A stretch of 16,239 bases of DNA from Bacteroidota bacterium (GCA_024280135.1 JAJRQS010000145.1:1-16239); one strand, 5' to 3'; counted from the stretch's first letter, positions 7,022-14,354 are shown. Translations and numbers: made by a program. Notes: a model not told the origin generated them from the letters alone.

Positions 7022-8071
7022 CTACTTAGCTTTAGGTTTGTATTTAGACTTTTTAAGAATGGCCTTTGCATCTTTCATTTCCACCAACTGTTGAAAGGTG
7101 GTTTTAGGATACCGTTTCATGTAGGCTTTGATAATTTGCCAGCCCATATAATTTCCAGTCCGTCCGGGTGCTTCTTCGGGCATGCCAGTTGAATTTGGGC
7201 TATAGTTTATCAATTTACGAAAGTCGGCCACCTTCGTAGAATACAATAACTCTTCGTGAATAAAATGAGACCACATGTTGAACTGGTTGTCTTCGCACCA
7301 TTTCATTTGGGCAGACGTATATTCTAGCAGGATGCTATCAGGCATAGTAGGCAGTAAATGATCTAGAATATAGATTGATTTGCCATTGGCAATGATGTAG
7401 TCCAAAAACTGATCCCCTTGTACGCCACCAGCCAAATCATCGGCATAAGTTTCTAGGGTTTTGGATACTAAGTACTCAGGGGTCATCGATCGTTTGATGT
7501 AGGCAGGAAAAGTCATGGGATCATACCCCGGAAAATCAGCACCCAAGTAAAAGTCCAAACCTGTTCCCATCACATCACGTCCTTTTTCATCTATATCGAT
7601 CAAAGCAGGTCGTCCAAATTCTGAAATATAGGTATAGAATCTAGGTGTTTTCTTTTTAGGAAAATAATGTTTGGCATATTTCATCGCTTGCGCAAAAGCC
7701 TTTTTTTCTTTGGATAGATCGCCCAAAATCATCTGTGTGGTGTCGTGCAAACGAATTAAGGTTGGATGGTTCCGCATCGCTTTTAGAAAGTCAACGGTAT
7801 CTATGTTTCGACTTCCAGGCGCTAATAAAACCTTCATATAGCTTTTTAAAAAGGCAGGGTGTTGATCCTTCATGAAGGCATAAAAAGCGGGTATCGATGC
7901 ACTGTCTGTGGCGTAAAAAGCACTGTCAAAATTGAAAAATTCAAATTCAGTCTGTACTTTGCTGACATCTGGAATCTTCTCGTCACCCCGACAACTTGAA
8001 ATAAACGCCAATCCTATAAAAAGTCCAATCAGCCATCTAAAATTCAGTTTATAACCCCTTTGCGCACACAT
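7022..8071 (-). CDS. gldB: Gliding motility lipoprotein GldB
   Basis: I recognise GldB from its overall pattern and especially its C-terminal block, where EEAPGRTGNYMGWQIIKAYM precedes a short basic tail. GldB is a lipoprotein required for gliding and linked to T9SS-dependent secretion in Bacteroidota; its biochemical role is unknown. A longer frame extends upstream to a TTG at 8122, but I place the start at the ATG ending at 8071 (349 residues). The promoter box at 8091-8098 would put transcription initiation near 8084-8086, and this start leaves a compact lipoprotein signal: KLNFR, then WLIGLFIGLAFISSC, with the lipid-bearing Cys27. GldC, the usual neighbour in flavobacteria, is not seen. 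A tandem repeat follows its stop. Confidence 0.9.
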   Translation of the reverse strand: MCAQRGYKLNFRWLIGLFIGLAFISSCRGDEKIPDVSKVQTEFEFFNFDSAFYATDSASIPAFYAFMKDQHPAFLKSYMKVLLAPGSRNIDTVDFLKAMRNHPTLIRLHDTTQMILGDLSKEKKAFAQAMKYAKHYFPKKKTPRFYTYISEFGRPALIDIDEKGRDVMGTGLDFYLGADFPGYDPMTFPAYIKRSMTPEYLVSKTLETYADDLAGGVQGDQFLDYIIANGKSIYILDHLLPTMPDSILLEYTSAQMKWCEDNQFNMWSHFIHEELLYSTKVADFRKLINYSPNSTGMPEEAPGRTGNYMGWQIIKAYMKRYPKTTFQQLVEMKDAKAILKKSKYKPKAK

Positions 8072-8090
8072 ATTGTTTATTTTTTCCATA

Positions 8091-8122
8091 CAAAGGTATC
8101 TAAAATAGGTTATAAAGTTCAA
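8091..8122 (-). promoter_or_regulatory. gldB promoter
   Basis: TACCTTTG (8091-8098, minus strand) matches the TAnnTTTG element, with TTG at 8120-8122 and a 21-base spacer, slightly longer than the usual 19 or so. It lies in the divergent space between gldB and the plus-strand lipoprotein gene. Its position decides the gldB start codon. Confidence 0.6.
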
Positions 8123-8176
8123 GTATTTTTCTTATCTTGAGAAATGGATTTGATTCTGCCGATATAAAAAACGACA

Positions 8177-8710
8177 ATGCGATTTTTTTTATTTTTTATT
8201 TTGATTGCTTTTGCATCGTGTTATTCAAGTAAAAAGATTGCGCAGACAGCAGAAGTTGACTCTTTTCCAGAAACTTGGGCTGGGACTTGGAAAGGGGATT
8301 TGGACATCTTTTCTTTCGGAAAAAAGACCCAAACGATTCCCATGACCTTAACTATTTTACCACAAGGGGATTCAATCCAATGGACGATTCAATATGATAC
8401 AATGGATACCCGACCGTATTCAATGAAGGTGGTTGATGCCTCGAAGGGAATCTATCTTGTCGATGAGCATAATACAATTAAGATTGAAACATACCTTTAC
8501 TGTAACAAATTAATTTCGCATTATGAGGTAGCTGGAAATAAATTAGTGATAACGGAAGAAAAAATCGGTGAAACGATTATTTTTGAAGTTATCATGGCAA
8601 AGGATGAACCTAAAAGTTCTGGCAATCAACAAGTAGATGGAGAAGAGATTCCAGAAGTCTTGACCTATCCCGTTAAAATTTATCAACGGGCAGAGCTGAC
8701 AAAGAACTAA
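8177..8710 (+). CDS. Putative lipoprotein, possibly lipocalin-like fold
   Basis: This 177-residue product starts with a short lipoprotein signal, MRFFLFFILIAFASC, whose FASC lipobox predicts acylation at Cys15. After a short linker, residues about 33-145 alternate hydrophobic and polar residues in a beta-strand pattern beginning GTWKGDLDIFSF. That opening recalls lipocalin-like or other small beta-barrel ligand-binding folds, but I do not recognise a specific family and give no function. The last 30 residues are acidic and probably flexible. It is one of only two plus-strand genes in the window and diverges from gldB, leaving 105 bases between the two chosen start codons. Its TAA overlaps the stop of the convergent 95-residue gene by four bases. 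No convincing promoter box was found; TGGATTTG at 8145-8152 is a one-mismatch candidate. Confidence 0.8.
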   Translation: MRFFLFFILIAFASCYSSKKIAQTAEVDSFPETWAGTWKGDLDIFSFGKKTQTIPMTLTILPQGDSIQWTIQYDTMDTRPYSMKVVDASKGIYLVDEHNTIKIETYLYCNKLISHYEVAGNKLVITEEKIGETIIFEVIMAKDEPKSSGNQQVDGEEIPEVLTYPVKIYQRAELTKN

Positions 8711-8994
8711 CGATACTTCTCCCGAGTAATCTGTTTTTCCAATTGTCGTTGTATGATTAGTTTTGCGACAGCCAATGAAGGGTTTTCGTTGGTGGAAAGT
8801 GCCTCGTGAACTTTTGTTTCATCAATATCCAGTGCGTACATTTTTGCAAAGAAAAATTCAAGCCGATTGGCCAATAAATATTCCACACGATCGGCTAATA
8901 AAATTTCTAATTCTTCTTGGCTTACTTCGGGTTTGTCTAGCTCAAAAGAGTTGCTTATCAGTACTTTAGTATACGGGTTTAGCGATTTTTTCAT
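8707..8994 (-). CDS. Hypothetical protein, start-stop coupled to the GH3-family gene
   Basis: This is a 95-residue protein I do not recognise. It has no signal peptide or membrane segment. Its composition is acidic and strongly helical, with residues about 24-56 (EELEILLADRVEYLLANRLE, then FFFAKMYALDIDE) looking like one or two amphipathic helices and a basic C-terminus ending TREKYR. The ATG overlaps the TGA of the upstream GH3-family gene (ATGA), which argues that it is a real gene translated by coupling and that the two products are needed together. Its TAG overlaps the TAA of the convergent lipoprotein gene by four bases. A helper or regulator of the adenylating enzyme is possible, but this is only inference from position. 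Confidence 0.75.
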   Translation of the reverse strand: MKKSLNPYTKVLISNSFELDKPEVSQEELEILLADRVEYLLANRLEFFFAKMYALDIDETKVHEALSTNENPSLAVAKLIIQRQLEKQITREKYR

Positions 8995-10541
8995 GATTTT
9001 TCATTAGCAAATTCAATGATGGCATCAATGTGTTTGCGTGTATTGTGAAGACGAGGAATTTTATTTTGAACCCCGACTTTATCTTTTGATTTCAACCAAT
9101 TAAAAAAAGTATTTTTGGGCACTTCTGTCAAAATTAATTGTTCTAATGCCATGCCATTAAAACGTTTTGCTTCGTAGTCAGAATTTACTTTTTGAAGATT
9201 TTTATCTAGTAATTCTGCAAATTGTTCTAGATTCTTTGGGCGAACTTCAAATTCAATAACCCAATGGTGACCACCTTTTGTTTTTTCTGTAAAGAATTGG
9301 GGGCCAACACTATATTCAGCTATGCTGCAATGTAGTGTTTTACAAGTTTCGCTAATCGCCTTTTCGGTATTGTGCACCATGACTTCTTCGCCAAAGACAT
9401 TGATGAATTGTTTGGTTCGACCAGAAATAATAATTTTATAGGGCAATAGTGAAGTAAACTGTACGGTATCACCGAGTTGATATCTCCAAAGTCCTCCATT
9501 TGTAGAAATAATGACAGCATAGTCTGTGCCTAATTCAACTTCTTCTAATGGTAGAACAATCGGAGTTGTACTATTAATTTCGCTCAATGGCATGAATTCA
9601 AAAAAGATTCCATTATCCAGTAAAAGCAACATGTCATTGCTCGCTAGATCATTTTGAATGGCAAAGAAACCTTCGGAAGCATTATAGACTTCCATATAGC
9701 TAAAAGTATCGCTAGGAATGAGTTCTTGAAATTGCTTTCGGTAAGGTTCAAATCCAACCCCTCCGTGATAATAGACTTGGAGGTTGGGCCATAAGTCGAT
9801 GAGGTTGTCTTTGCCAGCAAGTTCTAAAATTCGACGAAAGAGTAAAATATTCCAAGTGGGTACACCGCCAAACATGCCTATATCATAGCGTTTGTGCAAG
9901 AGTTGAGCGGTCTGTTCAATTTTTTCTTCCCAATTGTCAAGCAGTCCAATGTCTAAATCAGGTTCATAAAAAGCACGTCCGATGGCAGGCATGTTTGTTG
10001 CCATTAAAGCAGATATATCACCGATTTGGGTGGCTGCGTGTGGCTCAAAATTTTTAATACTACCGGGAAGCAAAATGTTTTTGAAGAGAAAAAGAGTAGC
10101 ATCTTGGCGTAGTTGATAAAAGAGGGTCACACAATCCCAAGTACCTTGAATATGGCATTCATCAATGCTTACTTTAGGAACAGGGATATACTTGCTCTTG
10201 TCATTGGTGGTGCCAGAAGATTTTGAAAATTGACTGACTATCCCTGGCCAAAGAACATCGGATTCTCCATGCAGCATACGTTCGATGAATGGAAATAAAT
10301 CTTCGTAAGTTTGAAGAGGGACGCGTTGGGTAAAGTCTTTATAGTTTTGGATGCTTTCAAATCCGTGTATCTTACCCCAAATGGTTTGGCGCGCCTTGGA
10401 AATAAGATTCGACCGAAGATGATGCTGAACCAAAATAGGACTTTCCATAAAATGGCTAATCCTTTTGTAGCGATAGCCCAAATAGGAACGCACTAGGGCA
10501 TTAACAAGTTTTTTTGATTTAGGCGGATTCTGTAAGTCCAT
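8991..10541 (-). CDS. GH3 auxin-responsive promoter family protein (acyl-adenylating enzyme)
   Basis: This 516-residue protein belongs to the GH3 branch of the ANL adenylating superfamily. The ATP/AMP-binding motif FSKSSGTTNDKSKY lies near residues 105-118. A second motif, YNASEGFFA, and the block WRYQLGDTVQF followed by IISGRTKQFINVFGEEVM mark the hinge and C-terminal lid region. Plant GH3 enzymes adenylate jasmonate, auxin or benzoate-type acids and join them to amino acids. Bacterial members are widespread in Bacteroidota but their substrates are not established, so only an acid-activating role is claimed. Length is normal for the family. The M43 protease gene ends 51 bases upstream. A weak box, TACCTTTA at 10583-10590, could provide a promoter. 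The next gene starts inside its stop codon. Confidence 0.92.
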   Translation of the reverse strand: MDLQNPPKSKKLVNALVRSYLGYRYKRISHFMESPILVQHHLRSNLISKARQTIWGKIHGFESIQNYKDFTQRVPLQTYEDLFPFIERMLHGESDVLWPGIVSQFSKSSGTTNDKSKYIPVPKVSIDECHIQGTWDCVTLFYQLRQDATLFLFKNILLPGSIKNFEPHAATQIGDISALMATNMPAIGRAFYEPDLDIGLLDNWEEKIEQTAQLLHKRYDIGMFGGVPTWNILLFRRILELAGKDNLIDLWPNLQVYYHGGVGFEPYRKQFQELIPSDTFSYMEVYNASEGFFAIQNDLASNDMLLLLDNGIFFEFMPLSEINSTTPIVLPLEEVELGTDYAVIISTNGGLWRYQLGDTVQFTSLLPYKIIISGRTKQFINVFGEEVMVHNTEKAISETCKTLHCSIAEYSVGPQFFTEKTKGGHHWVIEFEVRPKNLEQFAELLDKNLQKVNSDYEAKRFNGMALEQLILTEVPKNTFFNWLKSKDKVGVQNKIPRLHNTRKHIDAIIEFANEKS

Positions 10542-10592
10542 AGTATTAATTGTAGTAGCTTGTCGTAATGAAAAATTAGATGTAAAGGTAGA

Positions 10593-12110
10593 TTAATAGA
10601 CCATAAGTTTTTCTTGAAATAGCCATCTTGTATGCTCTGTTCCACTGATAATATAGATTCCTTTTTTTATTTTTTCCGAAAGGGTGATAGTGTAATGCGT
10701 GTTACCTTTAGGGAGTTTTTGTTGTTGCAAAACTCGTCCAGTCATATCCGTAATGCGTATGTCTATATCGCGGGTAAGTGGTTGATTGCCTGTTAGTTGT
10801 AAAGTTGATGCACGCTGGCTGTATGTTGGGAATAAGTGCCATTGAGTATCTTTTTTATTATAAATAGAAACAGTAGCAGCGTCTGCTTTAAATTTGCCTG
10901 TGGCACTAATAGGAGTGCAAAATGAATAATCATTAAAAGGTTGTACACGCCAGTAATAATTAAACTGATCAAATAGATTTGAAATCACAATACTGGTATC
11001 CGAAATAATAGTATCTAAGGCTAATTCACTAAAGTCGGTAGCACGTGTAGCGATAACCCGATACTTGGCAGAACTACCTGCACTAGTCCAAATTAATTTA
11101 GAATAATTGGGATCAGATAAAGTTTCATTAATGGGTGATAATAACGTGACAGGTTCAGCTGAAAGAGCCGGTAATGGCGTTTGGTTGTCTGCAAGATATT
11201 CAGGATGCTTGTCTAAAATATAAGCACGCATGGCAGTGATTTGGTCATCGGAAAAACGGCTTTGACAAGCGTCAGCAGAATAGGACATGTATAGACTTCC
11301 ATCCACTTCAAATTTTTGTCCAGTTGGATCTGTTGCCATAAAAGGGCTATTGTTTGATTCATCGCACAGCCACCTATAACTCAAATAGTCAGGCGCTGTA
11401 TCACAAAAACCATCTGCTGCTATGCTGCAATTGCTGCCATCTACAAGTTCCACAAATGCCGTATCAATAATTAAGGTATCTAGGATCAAAGTGTCTTTGA
11501 AAAAAGTATAATCATAAGTCACAGTGGTGGGTGCTACGTCCCCTTCATTGTACATATCGCCTTCCCAACCTAAAAATGGGTGGGGTAATGTGAAAGCGTG
11601 ACCGATTTCATGTGCCCAGGTGTGATTCCCTTTTCCAGCACAACTTTTACTCATCGCAATACTTGCATAAGGTAGGTTGTAGCCACAGTTGCCAGCAGGA
11701 TCGGATACAAAATAAGTATTTAGTGTATTGGGTACATCATTGGCAAACATCATTTCTGCACCTTTGATTACATCGTCGTGTTGATTGTATTCTGAGTTTG
11801 CAATATAATGAATGGGGCCCTTTAAGTAAAATTGGATATTCGCTTGCGCATAATCCTCATTCAGTTGGCAGAAGCTGGCTACTAGTTTGTTGAAGTCATA
11901 ATAGTTTTGGCCACTATTAGCAGATAATAAATGCACAGTCATCGGAATATAAAAAGTCGTGTCTGCCTCTGGTTGTGAAAAATTAGCTGGGTTCTGCTGA
12001 AATTTGGAAAGCCACAATGATTTTTGGCTAGGTGTGCCGCAATGGTTTTGAGCTTGCGCAAAAAAGGATCCGAATAATAATAGTAAGGCGAAAAAGGCTG
12101 GGTATTTCAT
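10593..12110 (-). CDS. Secreted M43-type metalloprotease with T9SS C-terminal sorting domain
   Basis: This 505-residue exported protein has a signal peptide (MKYPAFFALLLLFGSFFAQA). Its metzincin-like catalytic region has the zinc motif HEIGHAFTLPH (His167, Glu168, His171, His177), then ADGFCDTAPDY, and the Met-turn LYMSYSADAC with Met275 followed by FSDDQITAM. This arrangement is typical of the M43 pappalysin/ulilysin family. Residues about 320-408 resemble a fibronectin type III domain. Residues about 415-505 form a type A T9SS sorting domain, with ITDMTGRVLQQQKLPKGN and a KKGIYII segment near the end. The protein should be exported across the inner membrane and then released or anchored through T9SS. 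The usual glycine of HExxHxxGxxH is threonine here (Thr174). It follows hslR by 42 bases; a one-mismatch box, TATCTTAG, lies at 12131-12138. Confidence 0.93.
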   Translation of the reverse strand: MKYPAFFALLLLFGSFFAQAQNHCGTPSQKSLWLSKFQQNPANFSQPEADTTFYIPMTVHLLSANSGQNYYDFNKLVASFCQLNEDYAQANIQFYLKGPIHYIANSEYNQHDDVIKGAEMMFANDVPNTLNTYFVSDPAGNCGYNLPYASIAMSKSCAGKGNHTWAHEIGHAFTLPHPFLGWEGDMYNEGDVAPTTVTYDYTFFKDTLILDTLIIDTAFVELVDGSNCSIAADGFCDTAPDYLSYRWLCDESNNSPFMATDPTGQKFEVDGSLYMSYSADACQSRFSDDQITAMRAYILDKHPEYLADNQTPLPALSAEPVTLLSPINETLSDPNYSKLIWTSAGSSAKYRVIATRATDFSELALDTIISDTSIVISNLFDQFNYYWRVQPFNDYSFCTPISATGKFKADAATVSIYNKKDTQWHLFPTYSQRASTLQLTGNQPLTRDIDIRITDMTGRVLQQQKLPKGNTHYTITLSEKIKKGIYIISGTEHTRWLFQEKLMVY

Positions 12111-12152
12111 CAGTAACGTTTTGGTTACCGCTAAGATACGATTTTAAATGAA

Positions 12153-12536
12153 TTATTTATTTTTGAAAGAGTCAATTTCTCGCCGTTCTTTCTTGGTCGG
12201 GCGACCTTCTCCCTTGCTGCGATATTCGTTGCCTTTTCCCGCAAGGAACCAATTCTCATACTTTTGAAGTTCTTCCGCTGGAGTTAATTCTTCATAGCAT
12301 TCGACGGCCAGTTTAGCGCCTACTCTTTTTCCGATGGGGTTGATGACTTTATAGACTCGATTAAAACCTTCTTTTTTGGCGGTTATGATGTCTCCTTCAA
12401 CGAGTAAGTACGATGGCTTGATAGTGGAATCTCCTAGGCTCACATGACCTTTTTTGCAGGCATCAGTTGATTTGGTTCGGGTTTTAAATACTCGAATACT
12501 CCAAAGCCATTTATCTACACGTACTTTCTTTGCCAT
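12153..12536 (-). CDS. hslR: Hsp15-like S4-domain RNA-binding protein
   Basis: This 127-residue protein starts with an S4 RNA-binding domain (VRVDKWLWSIRVFKTRT, GHVSLGD, IKPSYLLVEGDII; residues about 5-55) and ends with the basic tail GRPTKKERREID characteristic of the Hsp15 family. In Escherichia coli, Hsp15 binds stalled 50S subunits that still carry nascent-chain tRNA after heat shock and helps recycle them. Size and order of elements agree. The ATG shares one base with the TAA of the small upstream gene (TAATG), so translation is likely coupled. Its location near the ribosomal protein operon and hflX gives a loose ribosome-rescue theme, though the rplI terminator separates the transcripts. 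Confidence 0.9.
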   Translation of the reverse strand: MAKKVRVDKWLWSIRVFKTRTKSTDACKKGHVSLGDSTIKPSYLLVEGDIITAKKEGFNRVYKVINPIGKRVGAKLAVECYEELTPAEELQKYENWFLAGKGNEYRSKGEGRPTKKERREIDSFKNK

Positions 12537-12739
12537 TAATGCCGAGGAATGAGATGTGCTACAAACTTGAGTACTTTTTTTACAATCGTTACGTCAGGAA
12601 GTTGATAATCCTTTAATTGCTCAATTTTGATAAGGGTGGTTTCCTTTTTGTGATTTTGGTGCACTACTTGCGTATAGCTTATAGTCAATAGACAAAATGC
12701 AACAATGAGCGGGAGTGATTTTTTTAAATGTTTTTTCAT
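12536..12739 (-). CDS. Small single-pass membrane or secreted protein of unknown function
   Basis: This 67-residue product has a basic start and a hydrophobic segment (MKKHLKKSLPLIVAFCLLTI), then a short polar region rich in K, Q and H and a hydrophobic basic end (KKVLKFVAHLIPRH). It could be N-terminally anchored with its tail in the periplasm, or be cleaved. A longer frame from a TTG at 12805 exists but would begin upstream of the TATATTTG promoter box at 12759-12766, so I chose the ATG ending at 12739. The TAA overlaps the hslR ATG (TAATG). I do not recognise a family. Coupling to hslR and a promoter about 20 bases upstream support a real gene. Confidence 0.6.
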   Translation of the reverse strand: MKKHLKKSLPLIVAFCLLTISYTQVVHQNHKKETTLIKIEQLKDYQLPDVTIVKKVLKFVAHLIPRH

Positions 12740-12758
12740 CCTAATGGGGTTATGAACA

Positions 12759-12766
12759 CAAATATA
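12759..12766 (-). promoter_or_regulatory. Promoter -7 box for the small gene-hslR pair
   Basis: TATATTTG on the minus strand is an exact TAnnTTTG element, 20 bases before the chosen ATG. The -33 region is not convincing; it lies near the hairpin at 12789-12811. It supports the 67-residue rather than the 89-residue reading. Confidence 0.5.
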
Positions 12767-12788
12767 AGGAAAAAAAAGCAAAACTGTC

Positions 12789-12811
12789 GGAGTGTTGCTT
12801 TGCAACCCTCC
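12789..12811. other. Inverted repeat upstream of the small gene-hslR pair
   Basis: GGAG-T-GTTGC, loop TTT, GCAAC-C-CTCC forms a nine-pair stem with one mismatch. On the minus strand it is followed five bases later by TTTTGCTTTTTTTT, so it may be a weak terminator, or an operator lying over the -33 region of the 12759 promoter. Confidence 0.5.
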
Positions 12812-12911
12812 AAGTAGTCATTTTGGTATAGCCTTGAAGGTAGGGTAAGATTTTGACAGAATTGATGAGTGGTCTTACACGCGTTATTCCAATTCATTTT
12901 CGTCTAGGCAT

Positions 12912-12939
12912 AAAAAAAGGCGGTCTCTACGAGACCGCC
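12912..12939 (-). terminator. Rho-independent terminator of the rpsF-rpsR-rplI operon
   Basis: On the minus strand GGCGGTCTC (12939-12931) pairs perfectly with GAGACCGCC (12927-12919) around a three-base loop, followed by seven T residues (12918-12912). It lies about 20 bases after the rplI stop. Confidence 0.93.
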
Positions 12940-12960
12940 CTTTCTATATAGCACAAAAGA

Positions 12961-13407
12961 TTACTCTTCTACTACTTCGAAAGCAACTTTAGTGACCACA
13001 TCTTTGTGTAAAGTAACATTGGCGTGATAGACACCGATGGTTTTCACTTCGTCCTCAAGTACGATGTACTTACGGTCGATGTTTTCATCATGAGCTACGG
13101 CAATTGCGTTAGCAATTTGAATGTTAGTGACACTACCGAAAATTTTGCCAGTCTCACCGACCTTAGCACCAATTTTCAATGTTGTGCTAGACAACTTCGT
13201 TGCAATAGCTTCTGCTTTTATTTTGGATTGCGCTTCTACAGCATCTTCTTTCTCCCGTAAAAGGTCAAGTTGTTTCATGTTAGATTTATTGGCAATTACT
13301 GCCATTCCTTGTGGGATAAGGAAATTACGCGCGTAACCGTTTTTGACGGTTACGACTGTGTGCTTTGCTCCCACCTTGTCGATATTTTTTAGTAAAATGA
13401 TATCCAT
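12961..13407 (-). CDS. rplI: 50S ribosomal protein bL9
   Basis: This 148-residue protein is bL9. The N-terminal rRNA-binding domain is clear (MDIILLKNIDKVGAKHTVVT, then VKNGYARNFLIPQGMAV), followed by the long connecting helix (about 41-75) and the C-terminal domain with GKIFGSVTNIQIANAI. bL9 binds 23S rRNA near the L1 stalk and helps maintain reading frame. It is the last gene of the operon, 27 bases after rpsR, and a strong terminator follows directly. Confidence 0.98.
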   Translation of the reverse strand: MDIILLKNIDKVGAKHTVVTVKNGYARNFLIPQGMAVIANKSNMKQLDLLREKEDAVEAQSKIKAEAIATKLSSTTLKIGAKVGETGKIFGSVTNIQIANAIAVAHDENIDRKYIVLEDEVKTIGVYHANVTLHKDVVTKVAFEVVEE

Positions 13408-13434
13408 TTCAAAAAGATTTTAGTGTGAGGAAAG

Positions 13435-13701
13435 TTATTTCAATTGATCCGCTACATACGGTAAAATAGCTAGGTGTCTAGCTCTTTTTACTGCCGTAGA
13501 GACTTTGCGTTGATACTTCAAAGAAGTTCCTGTAATTCTACGAGGTAATAATTTACCTTGTGGGTTGATGAATTGTAGAAGGAAGTCAGGATCCTTGTAG
13601 TCAATGTATTTGATGCCGTATTTCTTGAATCGGCAATATTTTTTTCTTGAGTCTCCCAAGTTCGGGTTATTCAAAAACTTTATATCATCTCTTGATGCCA
13701 T
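13435..13701 (-). CDS. rpsR: 30S ribosomal protein bS18
   Basis: This 88-residue protein is bS18, recognised by [17 protein letters not shown], the [20 protein letters not shown] block and the [10 protein letters not shown] ending. It binds 16S rRNA together with bS6, encoded just upstream. The leader before its ATG is a run of A residues with no Shine-Dalgarno sequence, as is usual in Bacteroidota. It sits between rpsF (25-base gap) and rplI (27-base gap). Confidence 0.98.
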   Translation of the reverse strand: MASRDDIKFLNNPNLGDSRKKYCRFKKYGIKYIDYKDPDFLLQFINPQGKLLPRRITGTSLKYQRKVSTAVKRARHLAILPYVADQLK

Positions 13702-13726
13702 TTTTTCTTTTTTTTAAGGTTAACGA

Positions 13727-14104
13727 TTACGCTGTTTTGTCCGCTTTAGCTTTTTTCTTTTCTTTCATGTCCCCGATTTTGCCGTCTCTTTTGTCTTGGT
13801 TGTATTTAACACCAAATTTGTCAAGACGTACGGTTAGAAAGCGTAAAATACGTTCATCACGTTTTAGAGCTAATTCAAACTTGCCCATGAATTCACCATT
13901 AGGAGATTCGAACTCAATACAATAGTACACACCTGAGGTGCATTTCTTGATTGGGTACGCTAGCGCTTGCAAGCCCATTTCATTAAAATGAGTAATGCTA
14001 CAGCCCTGATCCTTTAGGAGATCTTGGTAAGTAACCGCCGTCGATTTCATTTCATCGCCCGACAGCACTGGGTTTACGATGAAAGTAACTTCATAATTCT
14101 TCAT
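13727..14104 (-). CDS. rpsF: 30S ribosomal protein bS6
   Basis: This 125-residue protein is bS6, with the ferredoxin-like fold seen in MKNYEVTFIVNPVLSGDEM, GLQALAYPIKKCTSGVYYCI and RDERILRFLTVRLDK. A lysine-rich tail (KEKKKAKADKTA) extends beyond the core, as in other Bacteroidota. It forms a heterodimer with bS18 on the small-subunit platform. It is first in the rpsF-rpsR-rplI operon; unlike in proteobacteria, neither ssb nor priB lies between. In several bacteria the S6:S18 pair binds its own leader; I see no clear copy of that motif in the roughly 30-base leader here. Confidence 0.98.
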   Translation of the reverse strand: MKNYEVTFIVNPVLSGDEMKSTAVTYQDLLKDQGCSITHFNEMGLQALAYPIKKCTSGVYYCIEFESPNGEFMGKFELALKRDERILRFLTVRLDKFGVKYNQDKRDGKIGDMKEKKKAKADKTA

Positions 14105-14136
14105 TTACGTAGAAGTTTTGGTTAAAAAATTGGCTG

Positions 14137-14144
14137 CAAAGGTA
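14137..14144 (-). promoter_or_regulatory. Promoter -7 box of the rpsF operon
   Basis: TACCTTTG on the minus strand matches TAnnTTTG exactly, 32 bases upstream of the rpsF ATG and downstream of the tRNA terminator. No TTG is seen at -33. Confidence 0.6.
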
Positions 14145-14219
14145 TGGGTTTAATTGGTCTTTTGCTAGCTTTGGGAGATGTTTTCCGTTTTTGGGTGATT
14201 CCTAACCTTGTCTTGGCAC

Positions 14220-14249
14220 AAAAAAAGCCCAATCACAAGATTGGGCTTT
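14220..14249 (-). terminator. Rho-independent terminator of tRNA-Leu
   Basis: On the minus strand AAAGCCCAATC pairs with GATTGGGCTTT around the loop TTGT (14238-14235), and the T run extends to 14220. It starts a few bases after the tRNA 3' end and separates it from the rpsF operon. Confidence 0.92.
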
Positions 14250-14252
14250 AAG

Positions 14253-14336
14253 TGCCGATGGGGGGAATCGAACCCCCACTCCCTTGCGAGAACTGGATTT
14301 TGAATCCAGCGCGTCTACCAATTCCGCCACATCGGC
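14253..14336 (-). tRNA. trnL(caa): tRNA-Leu (anticodon CAA, reads UUG)
   Basis: The minus strand gives an 84-base class II tRNA. The acceptor arm GCCGATG pairs with CATCGGC, followed by discriminator A; CCA is not encoded. The D arm contains AATTGGTAGA. The anticodon stem CTGGA/TCCAG encloses the loop TTCAAAA, giving anticodon CAA (14302-14300). A long variable arm (TTCTCGCAAGGGAG) and the T arm GGGGG-TTCGATT-CCCCC complete the fold. The long variable arm and A73 are typical of leucine tRNAs. It has its own promoter and terminator. Confidence 0.97.
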
Positions 14337-14354
14337 ATGGTTGTAAAGCGGGTG

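Noticed and set aside
7022..8122. Longer GldB reading starting at TTG 8122
   Set aside because: The extra 17 residues span the TACCTTTG promoter box, and the ATG at 8071 gives a normal lipoprotein signal.
12536..12805. An 89-residue version of the small gene before hslR
   Set aside because: It needs a TTG start inside an inverted repeat and upstream of the likely promoter; the ATG at 12739 precedes a proper hydrophobic leader.
12740..12897. A 53-codon minus-strand frame ending in TGA overlapping the small gene's ATG
   Set aside because: It crosses the inverted repeat and promoter box, has an odd composition with a run of F residues from the T-tract, and resembles nothing known.
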